Shown here: positions 48,901 to 59,711 of the stretch, piece by piece | Layout: each line of letters opens with the position of its first letter | Numbering within the stretch: position 1 is the first letter of the stretch | Source: Apostichopus japonicus | Lineage: Eukaryota > Echinodermata > Holothuroidea > Aspidochirotida > Stichopodidae | DNA: 64,000 bases | NCBI RefSeq assembly: GCF_037975245.1 | Contig: NC_092574.1 | Location: forward strand, 16,967,213-17,031,212 | Reading direction: 5' to 3' | The notes under the pieces: model-generated | Told to the model about the DNA's origin: nothing | The model's input: the letters and a program-made list of their open reading frames with translations, nothing else | Databases searched by the model: none | Made by a program: the position numbers and the translations under genes

Positions 48901-51900
48901 CCGTTTATGCCCTGCAAATGTTACCAGTGGGTCATTTGCATATCCATAAAATCTACTTAACATGACATAATTACAAACCTCAACCCCTACATACAAATAG
49001 CAAAGAATAAATACTTACAGAAAATGGTCGTCAATAAAACACATTTCCTGGCACCCTAACTATCCAGTTAACTTTATTGTTGAAACGTTTCCTCAATTTT
49101 CCTCTTCGACAAGGCAAAATCACCCTAGCCAGATTCTTGGCCCTTGGAAATCGTACACAACCGTACCGCCTGAGTTCTGATGGTCAACTGCCGCCCAAAA
49201 TCACCAATTCCTAAATCCACCCAACGTTTGGTGTTTGGAATGCTCAAAACCAGCTTTTCAGAGTTTAACCTTTTGTGTCCATGTACAGTCCCTTTAAGCC
49301 GGGGGTTGCTGACCGCCTCACTGACCACTCATAATAAGTACTTATCCTTAACGACTATATACCGTGCGACATGCACAGTGAGCTACAACAGTACAGGAGA
49401 AAATAAATTACACCCCCTGACAAAGGTGGTAGTGAAAAGTCTTACTGACATTGCAGTCACTCTCTGTTTCTTGTAGATATTTTGTTCGAAACAATGTGCA
49501 CATTTAAGATATATTAGTAATATAGCTAAACCTGCAAGTGTTGCCGATCACATCATGCCATCATATGAACATCACAGCAAGCCCATATGTATCCATCATC
49601 TTTAATTTTTTCCATGGATCCAAATGTTTGCAATCTATGTTTGGAGACATCTGAATTTGATATAAGTACCGGGCTTTCCATAAAACAAAGGGTCGAACTA
49701 TATGATGTGGAATGAATATTTGTATTACAGCAGATATGAAGATTTCTATATCACAAGCTGGGTGCGATGTGGTTTTTGTCAAAACCAGCGGCTAAACATG
49801 TTGCATTTGTAAAACGATTTGGCTGTTTTTCTTGCATAAAAATGTGTCTAGCGATACCCAGGTAACTTTGCACTACGGTATATTGCATGATATTTCATCC
49901 GATCTCTGACGCGAAGGTTGAAGAGGTAACCTATCGTATTTTTACCCTCCATTGCAGGTACATGTTTGAGAGTGGAAATATATCGACCATGGCAGTCGTT
50001 GGTGCATTAGCGGCCATGTTTTGTCTTCTCAATTCTACTATCCTTGGTATCAAGGTTGTAAGCAAGGTAATTAGCTAAATGAATGAACTCCCACCCTCCC
50101 CACTTCCCTCCAAAAGAACCAACAAAACTGTTTGTTGTTGTAGTTTTGTAATGCCCTCTGTAGCTTTCACCATGATTTCCAGTCTAAACATTCAAAGGAG
50201 GCATGGAGGTCTAAGGTCACGTGGAGATGACGCGAATCCGAACGTTGATATCAAAAATATTGAATAACGCAGGCATGGACGTAAAAGTTCATTTTATCGG
50301 GATCCCGGTCTAATCGTTACTGTCAGGTCACATGGAGAGGTGGCACAGAGGTCAAAGGTCATTCTTTATCATGATGCTAATCTTAACATCCATGTCAAGA
50401 AATAAGTATAGGAAGCACCGAGGTCACAGAACCTATTGATCACGAATCCAGTCTGATTGACGCGTTTCTTCGGACAATTATATGGACATCATGCCTCCGG
50501 GCCCCAGATGATTTATTTTTCTTGGATTGCCACATTTCTAACAGGAGTTATTAATTTTCACTGGTGAGCTTATGCACTTTTATTTTATGTTAGGCATTCA
50601 TATTTCGAATACCAACAGTAATGTTAAGAAGTTAAAAGGAGGCATTTAGGTCATTTTGGGGTCATGTTGTCAATTGGTTACGCTAATGGCATACGTAGTA
50701 TTGAGACTTTCCTTGTGTGCATAATATGTAATCTCAAGACTTTTGGCTGTCTTTATTGTCCTTTAAAATTCTTTCGATAGATAACACTATGTGCGCTTGC
50801 GGGAATATTCATAATCACAGTGCTCTTCTTGGTAATGAGTGTAACACTGCCCGGGGCCAGAAACGGTTATTTTTTCTCTTTTGGCCAAATCTGGACCGCA
50901 TTCGAAAGTATCAGGTAAAGTTCTTTTTTGTCAAAGAATCATTTTTGATTGGTATGAAGTAGCTCATGTGTTAAAACTATATCGTTGCTAACTATTGTGT
51001 TGTAACATGTTTATACGGTGCACGTGAAAAAGTAACGTGAAATGTATCTTTGGAATTGTGAGATGCGCGGAGGCAGGGGCAGTTTTCGCTGGACATTCCA
51101 CTATTAATGAGAAAGACTATATTTTGCTGATTTTCCTTTCTCTTCACTCACAAAGAAGTGTTGCACTGCAGCTGCATTACTCCCAAAATCACTGGCTATA
51201 TCAGTGGCAGGTTTGCATGTATTTCCTTGTATGGCCTTGCTTGGAGAAGAGAGATTTATTGCAGATAATTTTATGATTTTTTCTTTCCTTTTTTTTGGTT
51301 TTTGTTTAGATGGCTATTGTTTACCTGTGTTTTTTGTTACTTTTTGTTACTTTTAACAGGTTTGGTTTGATGCCTTTCAGTTGGTTTACCTCAATTTGAC
51401 TTTTGCCTTCTGGCCTATGGCTGGTCTTGCAAGTCATAACCGTTTCCATAACAACTGCTTTCTGTAAGTTTACTTTTGTGTTTGGATCAAAGGGGTTTTT
51501 ATTGTGTGGAAAACCTTTTGTGCCTTTTTTGAGTCACAACTTCCACCAAAACACATAACCTGTCTCTTCTTTCTCTTATGTCGTGTGACATGTGGGCAAT
51601 AGTTGTAGTAGTGTGTAGTATAGACAATGTTTCTGAAATGAAGTTGGTGCACAGGCAACAAATTTACACCTGCGTGTTGAAGACACCGCTATAGTTCTAC
51701 CACTTTCGAGTAATGGTGCTATATCAGCAGAAGGGTGTGATCGGTTGTTTGTACACTTGTCTTCTGATATGGCTGTGTGTATCACGTTTTGTTGAATTAT
51801 TTTGATGAGTTTGAGTAAAGAAAAACACATTACTTCATGCTGTGTATTTAAGACACTACTTCCAACATTTTGTCATGTTCCACTTTGTTTTACCATATTA

Positions 51901-54382
51901 TAGAAGAAACTGCCAAGCTGTCTTGCTGAATCATTGTGTTATGTATACATGTGAAGAGTTATTTGACCAGAGTCTCACTTTGTTGAACCGTATTATAGAA
52001 GCAATAGCCAAGCTGTGTTGTAGAAACATTGTGCTATATATTTCTAAAGAGTTATATGACCAGAGTCCCACTTTGTTTAACCGTATTATAGAAGCAACAA
52101 CCAATCTGTGTTGTAGAAACATTGTGATATGTAAATATATCTGAAGACTTATATGACCAGAGTCCCAGTTGTTTAACGTATGATAGAAGCAACAGTCAAG
52201 CTGTGGTGTAGAAACATTGTGTTAAGTATTACATCTGAAGAGTTGTATGAGAAAAGTCCGTAATGCAAATCTAGGTTTAGAAAAATCACTTCTTCCAAAG
52301 TGTTACTGTCAACAGCTGATCTTTAACTAGCCAGACTGGCCATGCAAGTAAGCCATGATTGTTTTTATGAAACCTGTAAAGTTGTTTCTCATATGGCTCT
52401 CTTTTCCTTTTTTCTCAGGGATTCTGCGCTTCTGATAGCAGCGGTCATCTTTGCTCCTGTGTTATTAAGCATCTCCATCTTCTGCTGTTATGGTTTCTTT
52501 GCAGAAACGCTGTATGTCAACGTAAATGACGTTATTCAGCATGGTAAGGTTTATGAAGTGTGGAAAGCCATACAGAATGCCAACAGTGTTTAAAAGGAAA
52601 AGGGAGAGATCTTGGCTCTAAACCTTTTTAATATTGGAAATTGGCCTTTTGATTTTTTACTACCAAATGATTTTTTAATTGATCGGTTAAAGATAATAAT
52701 ATGTATTTCACGGGCGTGACTACCTTTACACTTACTGTCGTCTTGCAATGTGTTTGTTTCATATTCAGAGAGATTAATTTCAAATCGTTTCTTTTTTAAT
52801 TAAAAGAATATGTAATAAACTGATGTTTAATGGATGGTCTTTAAGATATTGTCGTCACATCATGCAAATATTTTTCAAGGATGCCAGAATTCCGACAATA
52901 GCCGGAATGCCGTGAATTTCTTACCATTATCCTAACACACTGTAGCATACTTAAATTGGAGCCTATACACATTTTTTCTCTGGGTTTTCATAACGTTCCC
53001 AACATTATTGCAATGATATTTTCTTAAGTTTCGCAGGATTTTCAAGTATTTTAGTATCATTAGAGTAGGGACAAAAATTAAACTTGTGGCTGCTTTTGGA
53101 AGTGACTCGAAAACGGAGATAATTCTAGAAATTTCCTCTCTGACTAGGCCCTACTCACCAAAGATAGATATCCCCGGAAAAGTTCTTTAAGTTTTCCTGG
53201 CCTGGCAATTCAGAATGAGACTTCTGCGGTACATAGCAACATTGTGATGGCGTTTTGGTCAAGTGGTTAAGGCAGTGGACTTGTGATCTAAGGATTTCAG
53301 GTTCGAGCCCTGGCCAAATCATTGTGTTGTGTCCTTGGGCAAGGCGCTTTATCTCCATTACCTCTTTTCACCCAGGTGTATAAATGGGGACATGCGAGGT
53401 AACTTGTAAATATAGTTGCGTGCCCCGGATTGTGGCTGCACCCTATTGAAAGTCCCCCGGGGACACGTGGTTGTGGTGCACTGTGGTGCCCCAGGAGAGG
53501 TTGATTGAATTGTGCACACTTTGGTGTGTAGGTTTGTCAAGTTACCAATGACCAGGGTTGTAAAGTCGTGTGAGAGGGACTTGGCCCTAAACAAGACTGT
53601 AAACCTAAATAAAAAATTAAAAAAGGCATATTTCATCTTTACCGAAAGTGCCATTTAAGGTTAAAAAATCGAACACTTGACCATTATCCAGTTATGTGTG
53701 GTTTAATCTTATATGGTGTTGTTCTCATTTTCCTATTGTATTTTCATAGTATTTTTTTGGAAGTGTAAATTTCTAAAATAAATAAATAAATAAAATTTCC
53801 GGTGATCAGGGAGGGATATTTTGCCAAAATATTCTCCCAACACCACGTGCCAACCAGGGTTGCGGCCCGCTTAGATAGTCTTTGGGACGTCCAAGTCCCC
53901 ACAACTTTCAGGCCCTAGGGGCAAACCCTGCTGGCATCCCTGTTTTATATAAGGAGGGATTTACTTAGCCGTTAACCTACAGTAGCTGCTTGTATACTAC
54001 GAGACTGCACATCTCGGTAACAGTCTCCGTACTAATAGTTATAACTCTCACATGTTCAGTTTTCACCAACCAGAGAAGTTTTTATACTTTTTAATATTTT
54101 TTTTTATATCTTAGTATGATAGCCAATCACATGGGAAGCTTACATTCTTACAGTTCTATGAAAAGAACGTAAAGTCAATAGATGCAATTTGAATGTAATT
54201 AAAAAATAATAATATATAGATTGCCACACAACATTTGTAATCATAATCTTCTTTTTCCTCTTCTGATAGGTGTGAAACTCTGGTTCGTTGTTATGCCAGA
54301 TATCTGCTCTCAAATACCCATTGGCACTTTGTGGTGTGTAATTTGGTTTGGTCTCCTCTGCCTCACTCTCCTTGGCACCCTG
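42937..54382 (+). CDS. Divergent SLC6-type transporter, TM1-TM8 only
   Basis: Exons: 42937-42988 (ATG), 45784-46032, 46666-46797, 47212-47515, 49958-50066, 50781-50914, 51360-51463, 52419-52543 and 54270-54382. The scaffold is SLC6: GNWGTKLEYL before TM1, CYKNGG after it, GLPLILLAISIGQFTRSG, the EL2 cysteine pair (PWADCSNHW, EAC), EEYYQ, VTLPGARNGYFFS, VWFDAF, HNRFHNNC and a TM8 block ending LLGTL. Phases fit except at exon 6 to 7, where phase 2 meets phase 0. The TM1 G-N-x-W-R-F-P motif is absent (ISTYSFSYYC instead). TM9-TM12 are not found before 59.7 kb. It may be a functional but unorthodox protein, or a decaying gene. Confidence 0.85.
43437..43788. mobile_element. TTAA-type MITE, copy 1
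   Basis: Begins AGGCATTGAAGACTCG and ends CGAGTCATCACACCCT, imperfect inverted repeats. Flanked by GTAA (a mutated TTAA) and TTAA. About 350 bp and clearly homologous along its length to 62764-63123. It lies in the first intron of the SLC6-like gene. Confidence 0.75.
44755..44890 (-). mobile_element. tRNA-derived SINE fragment
   Basis: On the minus strand: AAATGGCTAAGGTGTCGGAC (A-box region), CTGGTTCGATTCCTG (B box), then CTTTATCTCAATTGCCTCTC as in the SINEs at 27700 and 53246. The body is truncated. Confidence 0.65.
46423..46456. repeat. (TG)n / (GTAT)n microsatellite
   Basis: A GTGTGTGTGTGTG run followed by GTATGTATGTATG, in an SLC6-like intron. Confidence 0.9.
47516..49957 (+). other. 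Large SLC6-like intron, probably carrying an unidentified insertion
   Basis: This 2.4-kb intron has stretches (about 48000-48900 and 49000-49450) less AT-rich than its flanks, with two AAAATGGCGG words near 48743 and 48778 that match the YY1 core. Open frames there have no recognisable domain. It could hold a solo LTR or other element, but I could not define its ends. Confidence 0.3.
51905..52240. repeat. 93-95-bp tandem repeat, about 3.5 copies
   Basis: GCCAAGCTGTGTTGTAGAAAC-type units recur at 51912, 52007 and 52100 and again near 52193, each with GACCAGAGTCCCACTTTG and TATTATAGAAGCAA. It is in an SLC6-like intron. Confidence 0.85.
53246..53625 (+). mobile_element. Near full-length tRNA-derived SINE
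   Basis: The head TTTTGGTCAAGTGGTTAAGG plus B box GGTTCGAGCCC (53300-53310), a body of about 280 bases, and an A-rich tail (AAATAAAAAATTAAAAAA). It is the most complete of three related copies (27700-27968 and 44755-44890). In an SLC6-like intron. Confidence 0.85.
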
Positions 54383-54650
54383 GTAAATGAGTTTTCGTTT
54401 CAAAATCAAGTTTACACTGAAACAGGCATTTTCATCAACTTCCAGTCTAGTTGAAGTTGGTAATATGCATATGTATCGCCAATATATGAATACATCCAGT
54501 TACCATATGAACTTCATATCGTGTATGAATCTCCAATAAGGTTGGTCAGGACTCTATTCCTATTTTTGGTTACGATTCAGAATTAAGGCTCTGTAACCTT
54601 TGCAATTGTGCTGGCATGTGTGTCTGTGTGACTGCTAGCATGGTAACACG

Positions 54651-55290
54651 ATATCTCAACAGCTAACACAGGTTGTCATACTTGGCAGGTAAGATGCCCC
54701 GTCATGTATAGGTGTGCCCTATTGGTTTTGGTTCTCATCTCATGAAAATTTTTAGTGGGCAGCAGGACATAACATAAAATTCCTAAAATGTCAATATCTC
54801 TTCAACCCGTATGTCCCGTTTAGTTCGTATTTGGTATGGTGATGTAACTACATTGTAAGTAAATGTTCTTTTCAACAATGATTACCTCATTAAATTTCAT
54901 GAGTGGGTGAGGCTTAATGGGAAATCGGTCGAAACAGCTTGTAAACAGGATATCTCAACAAACAAAATAAATCGATGTCATACTTGGTAGGTGGATGCCC
55001 CATGATGTGTAGCTGTGCCTATTGGTTTTGATTCTCATGAATATTAATGAGTGGGCGGGGCTTAACATAAAATTCTTAAAATGTCATTATCTCTTCTACC
55101 GTATGTCCGGTTTACTTCGTACTTGGTATGGTGATGTAACTACTTTGTAAGTACATGCTCTTCGCAGTCGCAACCTTATCCTCATTGATATTCATAAGTG
55201 GGTGGGGCTTCATGGAAAATCGTCCAAAACAGCTTGTAAACAGGATATCTCTAAAACACAAGTGAATCAATGTCATACTGTTTAGGCAAA
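54651..55290. repeat. About 297-bp tandem repeat, two copies plus a partial third
   Basis: ATATCTCAACA starts at 54651 and 54950, and a diverged ATATCTCTAAA at 55245. Shared blocks include TGTCATACTTGG, CCTATTGGTTTTG, GAGTGGGCGGGGCTTAA, TTTGGTATGGTGATGTAACTA and CAGCTTGTAAACAGG. The copies are clearly diverged. Confidence 0.85.
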
Positions 55291-56369
55291 TGGCCCATGT
55301 TAAATAGATTGTTTTTGGCTCCCATGCCCCATGAATATGAATAAATTATAATATACCTGTGTATGTGTAATGAGCCTCATACATGTACTTGTATAATTAC
55401 GATGTAAGTATACAGATGCATGCTAATGTGATCATAAAAGTTGACCTCATCAATATTCATGCATGTATCAGTTATTATATACTTTGTCAGCATGATCACT
55501 GATTCCTGGCACCGTCCTTCATCTGCTTCATTAGTCAATAGACAATCCCTGTTCAATTATTTGGTGCGCACAGGTGCATGAACATTAACCTGTTTGGCTT
55601 ACCACACTACAAATATATTTGGGGTATCGTAAACACTAAACGTTTTCATGTCTGGATAGTAGAGGTGAAAGGTCATTTGATTTAACCAGAACTATGCTCC
55701 TTCCAAAACAGGTGTCAGCACGTTCAACATTTTTTACCAAACTTTAACTTTATATTCAAGGTATATTGTATCCAAGTAGATTGTATTCTGCAAATTTCAT
55801 TTCATATTGGGCATCTATCTGTAATTAGATAGGTCAGGATTCTATGTTTGGATTAAAGGTACTTTGCTGTCAACGATTTCATATTAAACAGCTTTTACAG
55901 TGGTATTACTAAAACTTAAGGTTGCAATTGATCTGACCAGGATAACCTCATAGATTGTTTTTCTTTCACCATATGATTAAAAGAACAAATAACCATAAAA
56001 TTCCTTGAAATTGCCGACATTTTGTATTCACCGAGTCACTTTTCATGTTGGTATTTTATCTCGTGTTGTCAAGTACAAATAGCCAAAAAAAAAAACATTT
56101 CTTGCTCAATGCCTACCTTGAGTTAAATGTTACTTTACATAAAGAAAGAAAACTTCTGTGTAACATCTTAAAAGCGTAAATGGGTTTCTGAATAAAGAGC
56201 GATGTCTGGCCTTTATGTCACCCGATACTCATAGCTAGTACAGTAACTACTGTTCATGTTCCACCACCGTGCATCAGTAACTACTGTGCTGTGTTCGTAA
56301 CACGGTAACATGTGTTACAGGTGGCACAGTAACTACTGCAAAGCTGTTACACGTTGAACTACGAGCCCG
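55291..56369. other. No gene seen
   Basis: The missing SLC6 TM9-TM12 exons were sought here and not recognised. The sequence is AT-rich with a poly-A run near 56083. Confidence 0.45.
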
Positions 56370-56511
56370 AAAGCTGAAAATGCGCGGCGGCTGGGTAACG
56401 AAGACTACTCCCTAGCCGTTCGGACTACGGAGTGCATTGTCGGCTCTGGCACAACACGTAGCCGACACACTGCGGCAGCGGTTATTTTAAACTGCATACG
56501 AGATTCAGAAG
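56370..56511 (+). promoter_or_regulatory. Possible promoter and first exon (KDZ gene or other)
   Basis: A CpG-rich island in AT-rich surroundings (GCGCGGCGGCTGGG, TAGCCGTTCGGACTACGG), ending in a donor-like CAGAAG/GTATCT at 56511. It could be a 5' UTR exon spliced to the acceptor at 59705 before the KDZ start codon. No reading frame is required of it. Confidence 0.3.
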
Positions 56512-56870
56512 GTATCTTAACTTTTCTCCAATCGTTTTGGTAAATCCATTTAATTGAAACCTTCTTCACGGACTGGTGAGTGTGTGCAAGTCTCAAATAG
56601 ATACAAAACAGATTCACTTCTAAATTAGGCCTAGCCTAGTAACAGTAATACAATAGTTTTCCAGCATAATGACTCGGCAGGTACTACTACTACTACTAGG
56701 CTAGTACAGTATACCCGTTTGTTTTTGCAAATGCTGGAGTGTTTGATGGCCAGAATTTAACACAAGACCCACTATGTTATTAAAGTCGTACAGCCTCTAT
56801 GCCAGGTACCTTTACCATAACAAAAGTAAACTTTAGAAGTATTTAACCCGAATCTTGATCTAGTGCTATT

Positions 56871-57407
56871 CCGCCATAGCCTAGGTACATGCTGCCATAC
56901 ATTTCCGCCATAGGATTCGAGCATTTCCACCATGGCACTGCCTAGGGCGGAAACGTACATTTTAGGAAGTACTTTACCCTGGTGTACAGGAATGTACCTT
57001 GGTCTTGGTGTGGTACTGCAGTCCTTCGACTTTTGCTAATGGTGCTAGCTGCTGACTTTCCAGCATGATCGAACTTGAAGGAGGCGGTGTTTCCGGTGAA
57101 ACCTACTTTAAATCGCATGGAAGGAGAGGTACACCGTCTTCAAATGTTCAATGGTTGGTTGAAGTAATTGAATTAAAATAAAAATTGACAGATTCTAGAA
57201 GACCTATTTGGGGACATAATTCTGGGAATTTCTTGTTCCCTAGCCCATCTTTACCCCATCCTAACAATCCATTCCTTGTTATTCCTAGCCTACATACTAA
57301 CGTTACCCCTAACCACAGTTATGTAGGCCTACTCTTAGTCTTACCGCCATCATAGAAAAGTGCTTTACCGCCATGGTGCTAAAATGGCGGAAAGGTATGC
57401 ACTTTTC
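56871..57407. other. Cluster of CCGCCAT (YY1-like) words
   Basis: CCGCCAT occurs at 56871, 56905, 57344 and 57368, and its reverse complement ATGGCGG at 57384. This is the YY1 core. The last two form part of a hairpin (57355-57407). Regulatory use is inferred. Confidence 0.4.
57355..57407. repeat. Bulged hairpin with GAAAAGTGC arms
   Basis: GAAAAGTGC...CCGCCAT on the left pairs with ATGGCGG...GCACTTTTC on the right; a 4-base bulge interrupts and the loop is about 9 bases. Confidence 0.65.
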
Positions 57408-59705
57408 TAAGTGGTAAGTACCCCTTTTGACCCTAATTCCTAAAGGGTGTGTAGTTGAAGAAACCATAGGTATTTTTGTGACATTTATGTTAGGCCTAAA
57501 CGGTCACTAAACTGACAGACAGGCCTACAGTATGTACGAGAAGGTGAATCACTTTTAAGCAATGTAGCACCAAATTGTCGGTCCTTGCCCTTAAGTCTCG
57601 GCAAAAACAGGTACTTGATGCAATCGTTAATACCTTGTCACTGCAAAGTATAACCTTTTGGTTTGAGCTGAGCTGTAAACTATATATACTAAATGCATGA
57701 GAAACAACTATGGAACACTCGTATGTAATTTGCAGGGGTAAAATTGAATGCAATTACGGCAGAGGAAATAGGATTTTTTTCTTTTGAGTTTGGTGCTAGA
57801 TTGACGAGGAGCTTTTCTCCTTCTCGCATAGGCATAAATATATTAACAGCTACCCTGGAAATTGTATAATGCTAGGAAACAAAAATGGCCACTATTTGTG
57901 ATAAACCTAACTGAAAGCCTGTCAAAGACATTAAAGGTGTGTCCTACATAGCGCTGTTTTCTTTTTTTGCAAATGCCAATAATTCAGTCAAGGTGGTGCA
58001 GTTTTCAACACAAGTATTGCTGTGTACGGTGTTTAATTCTTTGTACATTATCTAGTCTTATATTATTTAGTCTAACTTGCTAAGTCTAAGATAGGTCTTC
58101 TGTGCATTGGAAGATGAAATTTGCCCCTTAAGAAATGTCTGCTCTAGCTAGTTTTCAAAGGGGTGATAATTCTTCAGCTTCTCAATCTGTATGCAACTAA
58201 TTGAATGTCACTGCTAATTTGTTTACAGTATGTGTGATTATCACATTTGGTGATTACATGTAGTTGCTGGTAACCAGACAGTTGAAAAACCAAATCTGTT
58301 AGCCAGTGGGTGTGCACATACCCTGCATGGAGAGTCATGTGACATATCCCATGGCGGCACAGTTGTTATTTCCCAATATCCGACGGTGCAGTAATTGTAA
58401 TGTACTTCAGTACAGTATAGGCCCACAAGAAGGGTAGTGTAGAAATGACATTTCAGTGTGACATTGGTCCACGTACAACTATAGTGCCAAGCTTCTTTTC
58501 ATAAACAGTTTGTTCCCTGCTGCTGTGTGATATTAGGCTTAGGTCAATGCTCTTCTATTACCACTATCTGAAAAATCTAACTGTTCCATGTTTGTCATGG
58601 CATCCTAGCTAGCAGTACTTAGTTGGACAATGTAAGCTTTCCACCAATGGAAGACACCTGAGTAGTCTTATAATATTCAACAATAGTTTAGGTAGTATAT
58701 TAGGCTAGATGTTCATAATTGCTAGGGAACAGCATGTTGTCTGCTGTGGAAACCTGCCTGCATACATCATTACGTATGGATTTCACAAAGGGCATCATTT
58801 GAATATCTATTTTAGATCATTTCCACACTAAAATCTCTCTTTTTATAAAATATTACACTTTCTAAATTGTTGAATAAATTTTATTTGATAACTGATGTGC
58901 TTTTATTTGCACCATGGATCTTTTATCCATCCAGTTTGATAAACAAGACAAATGTATCACGTGGTCTCACAACTCAAGACTATTCAGAGACAGCTCACCA
59001 GTGTGGATATTGCAAGGATATTGCCCAGGAATTTATAGGCACAGAGCAGGGCAGATCATGTTCCACATACCACTATATATATAGGATTAAACTTTTGAAA
59101 TCTATGTTTTTAGTTTAATTAGTTAAAGGGCAGATGGCATTAATTTCAGGTAGTCAAGTTCTATTAGCATCTGACAAGAAGTGAAGCTTGGAGAAATCAC
59201 ATATGCGATATGAAGTGTACCACCCAATTGAGTACCAGATGCCTATTATTTTTTGAGCTGTAGTGAAGATCAGAGATCATTTGGGTCAACAGTGGTTAAA
59301 TTGTGAAAACATTGTAAACATGATACCTCAAGGGAAGATTTGACAAATCGCTAATTAGTGTACATAACCATTGCATCATGCATAGAAATTATATCTTTTA
59401 TATCTTGAAACTTTACCTAGGAAACATTGTAGTTAAATGACTCACATATTTTCACAGCTGTTATATTGTGCAACAGAGGAGAAGCTTTCTCACATCAAAT
59501 TTGTATAGAAAGTCGTGCTTACTCACCACTTCGATAAAATGTTACGTTGGTTACTCAGCATCCCTCTGAACCTAGAAGTGACTCTCTAAAGCTCTAAAAT
59601 AATGCCTGTGTTTTTTGCCAAATTACAATAAGTCATTCAAGCTTGCATGTGGCAATAATTTTTGTAAAAAAAGATGTAAAAATACTTGTCATCATCTTTT
59701 CACAG
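57408..59705. other. No gene seen
   Basis: AT-rich DNA between the hairpin and the KDZ gene. A plus-strand frame at 58867-59118 has no recognisable domain. Confidence 0.45.
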
Positions 59706-59711
59706 AGTATC

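Noticed and set aside
51842-52144. 100-codon plus-strand open frame with repeats
   Set aside because: Comes from the 93-95-bp tandem repeat in an SLC6-like intron.
53246-53330. tRNA gene
   Set aside because: A and B boxes are present but no matching acceptor stem; the same head recurs with a shared SINE body.
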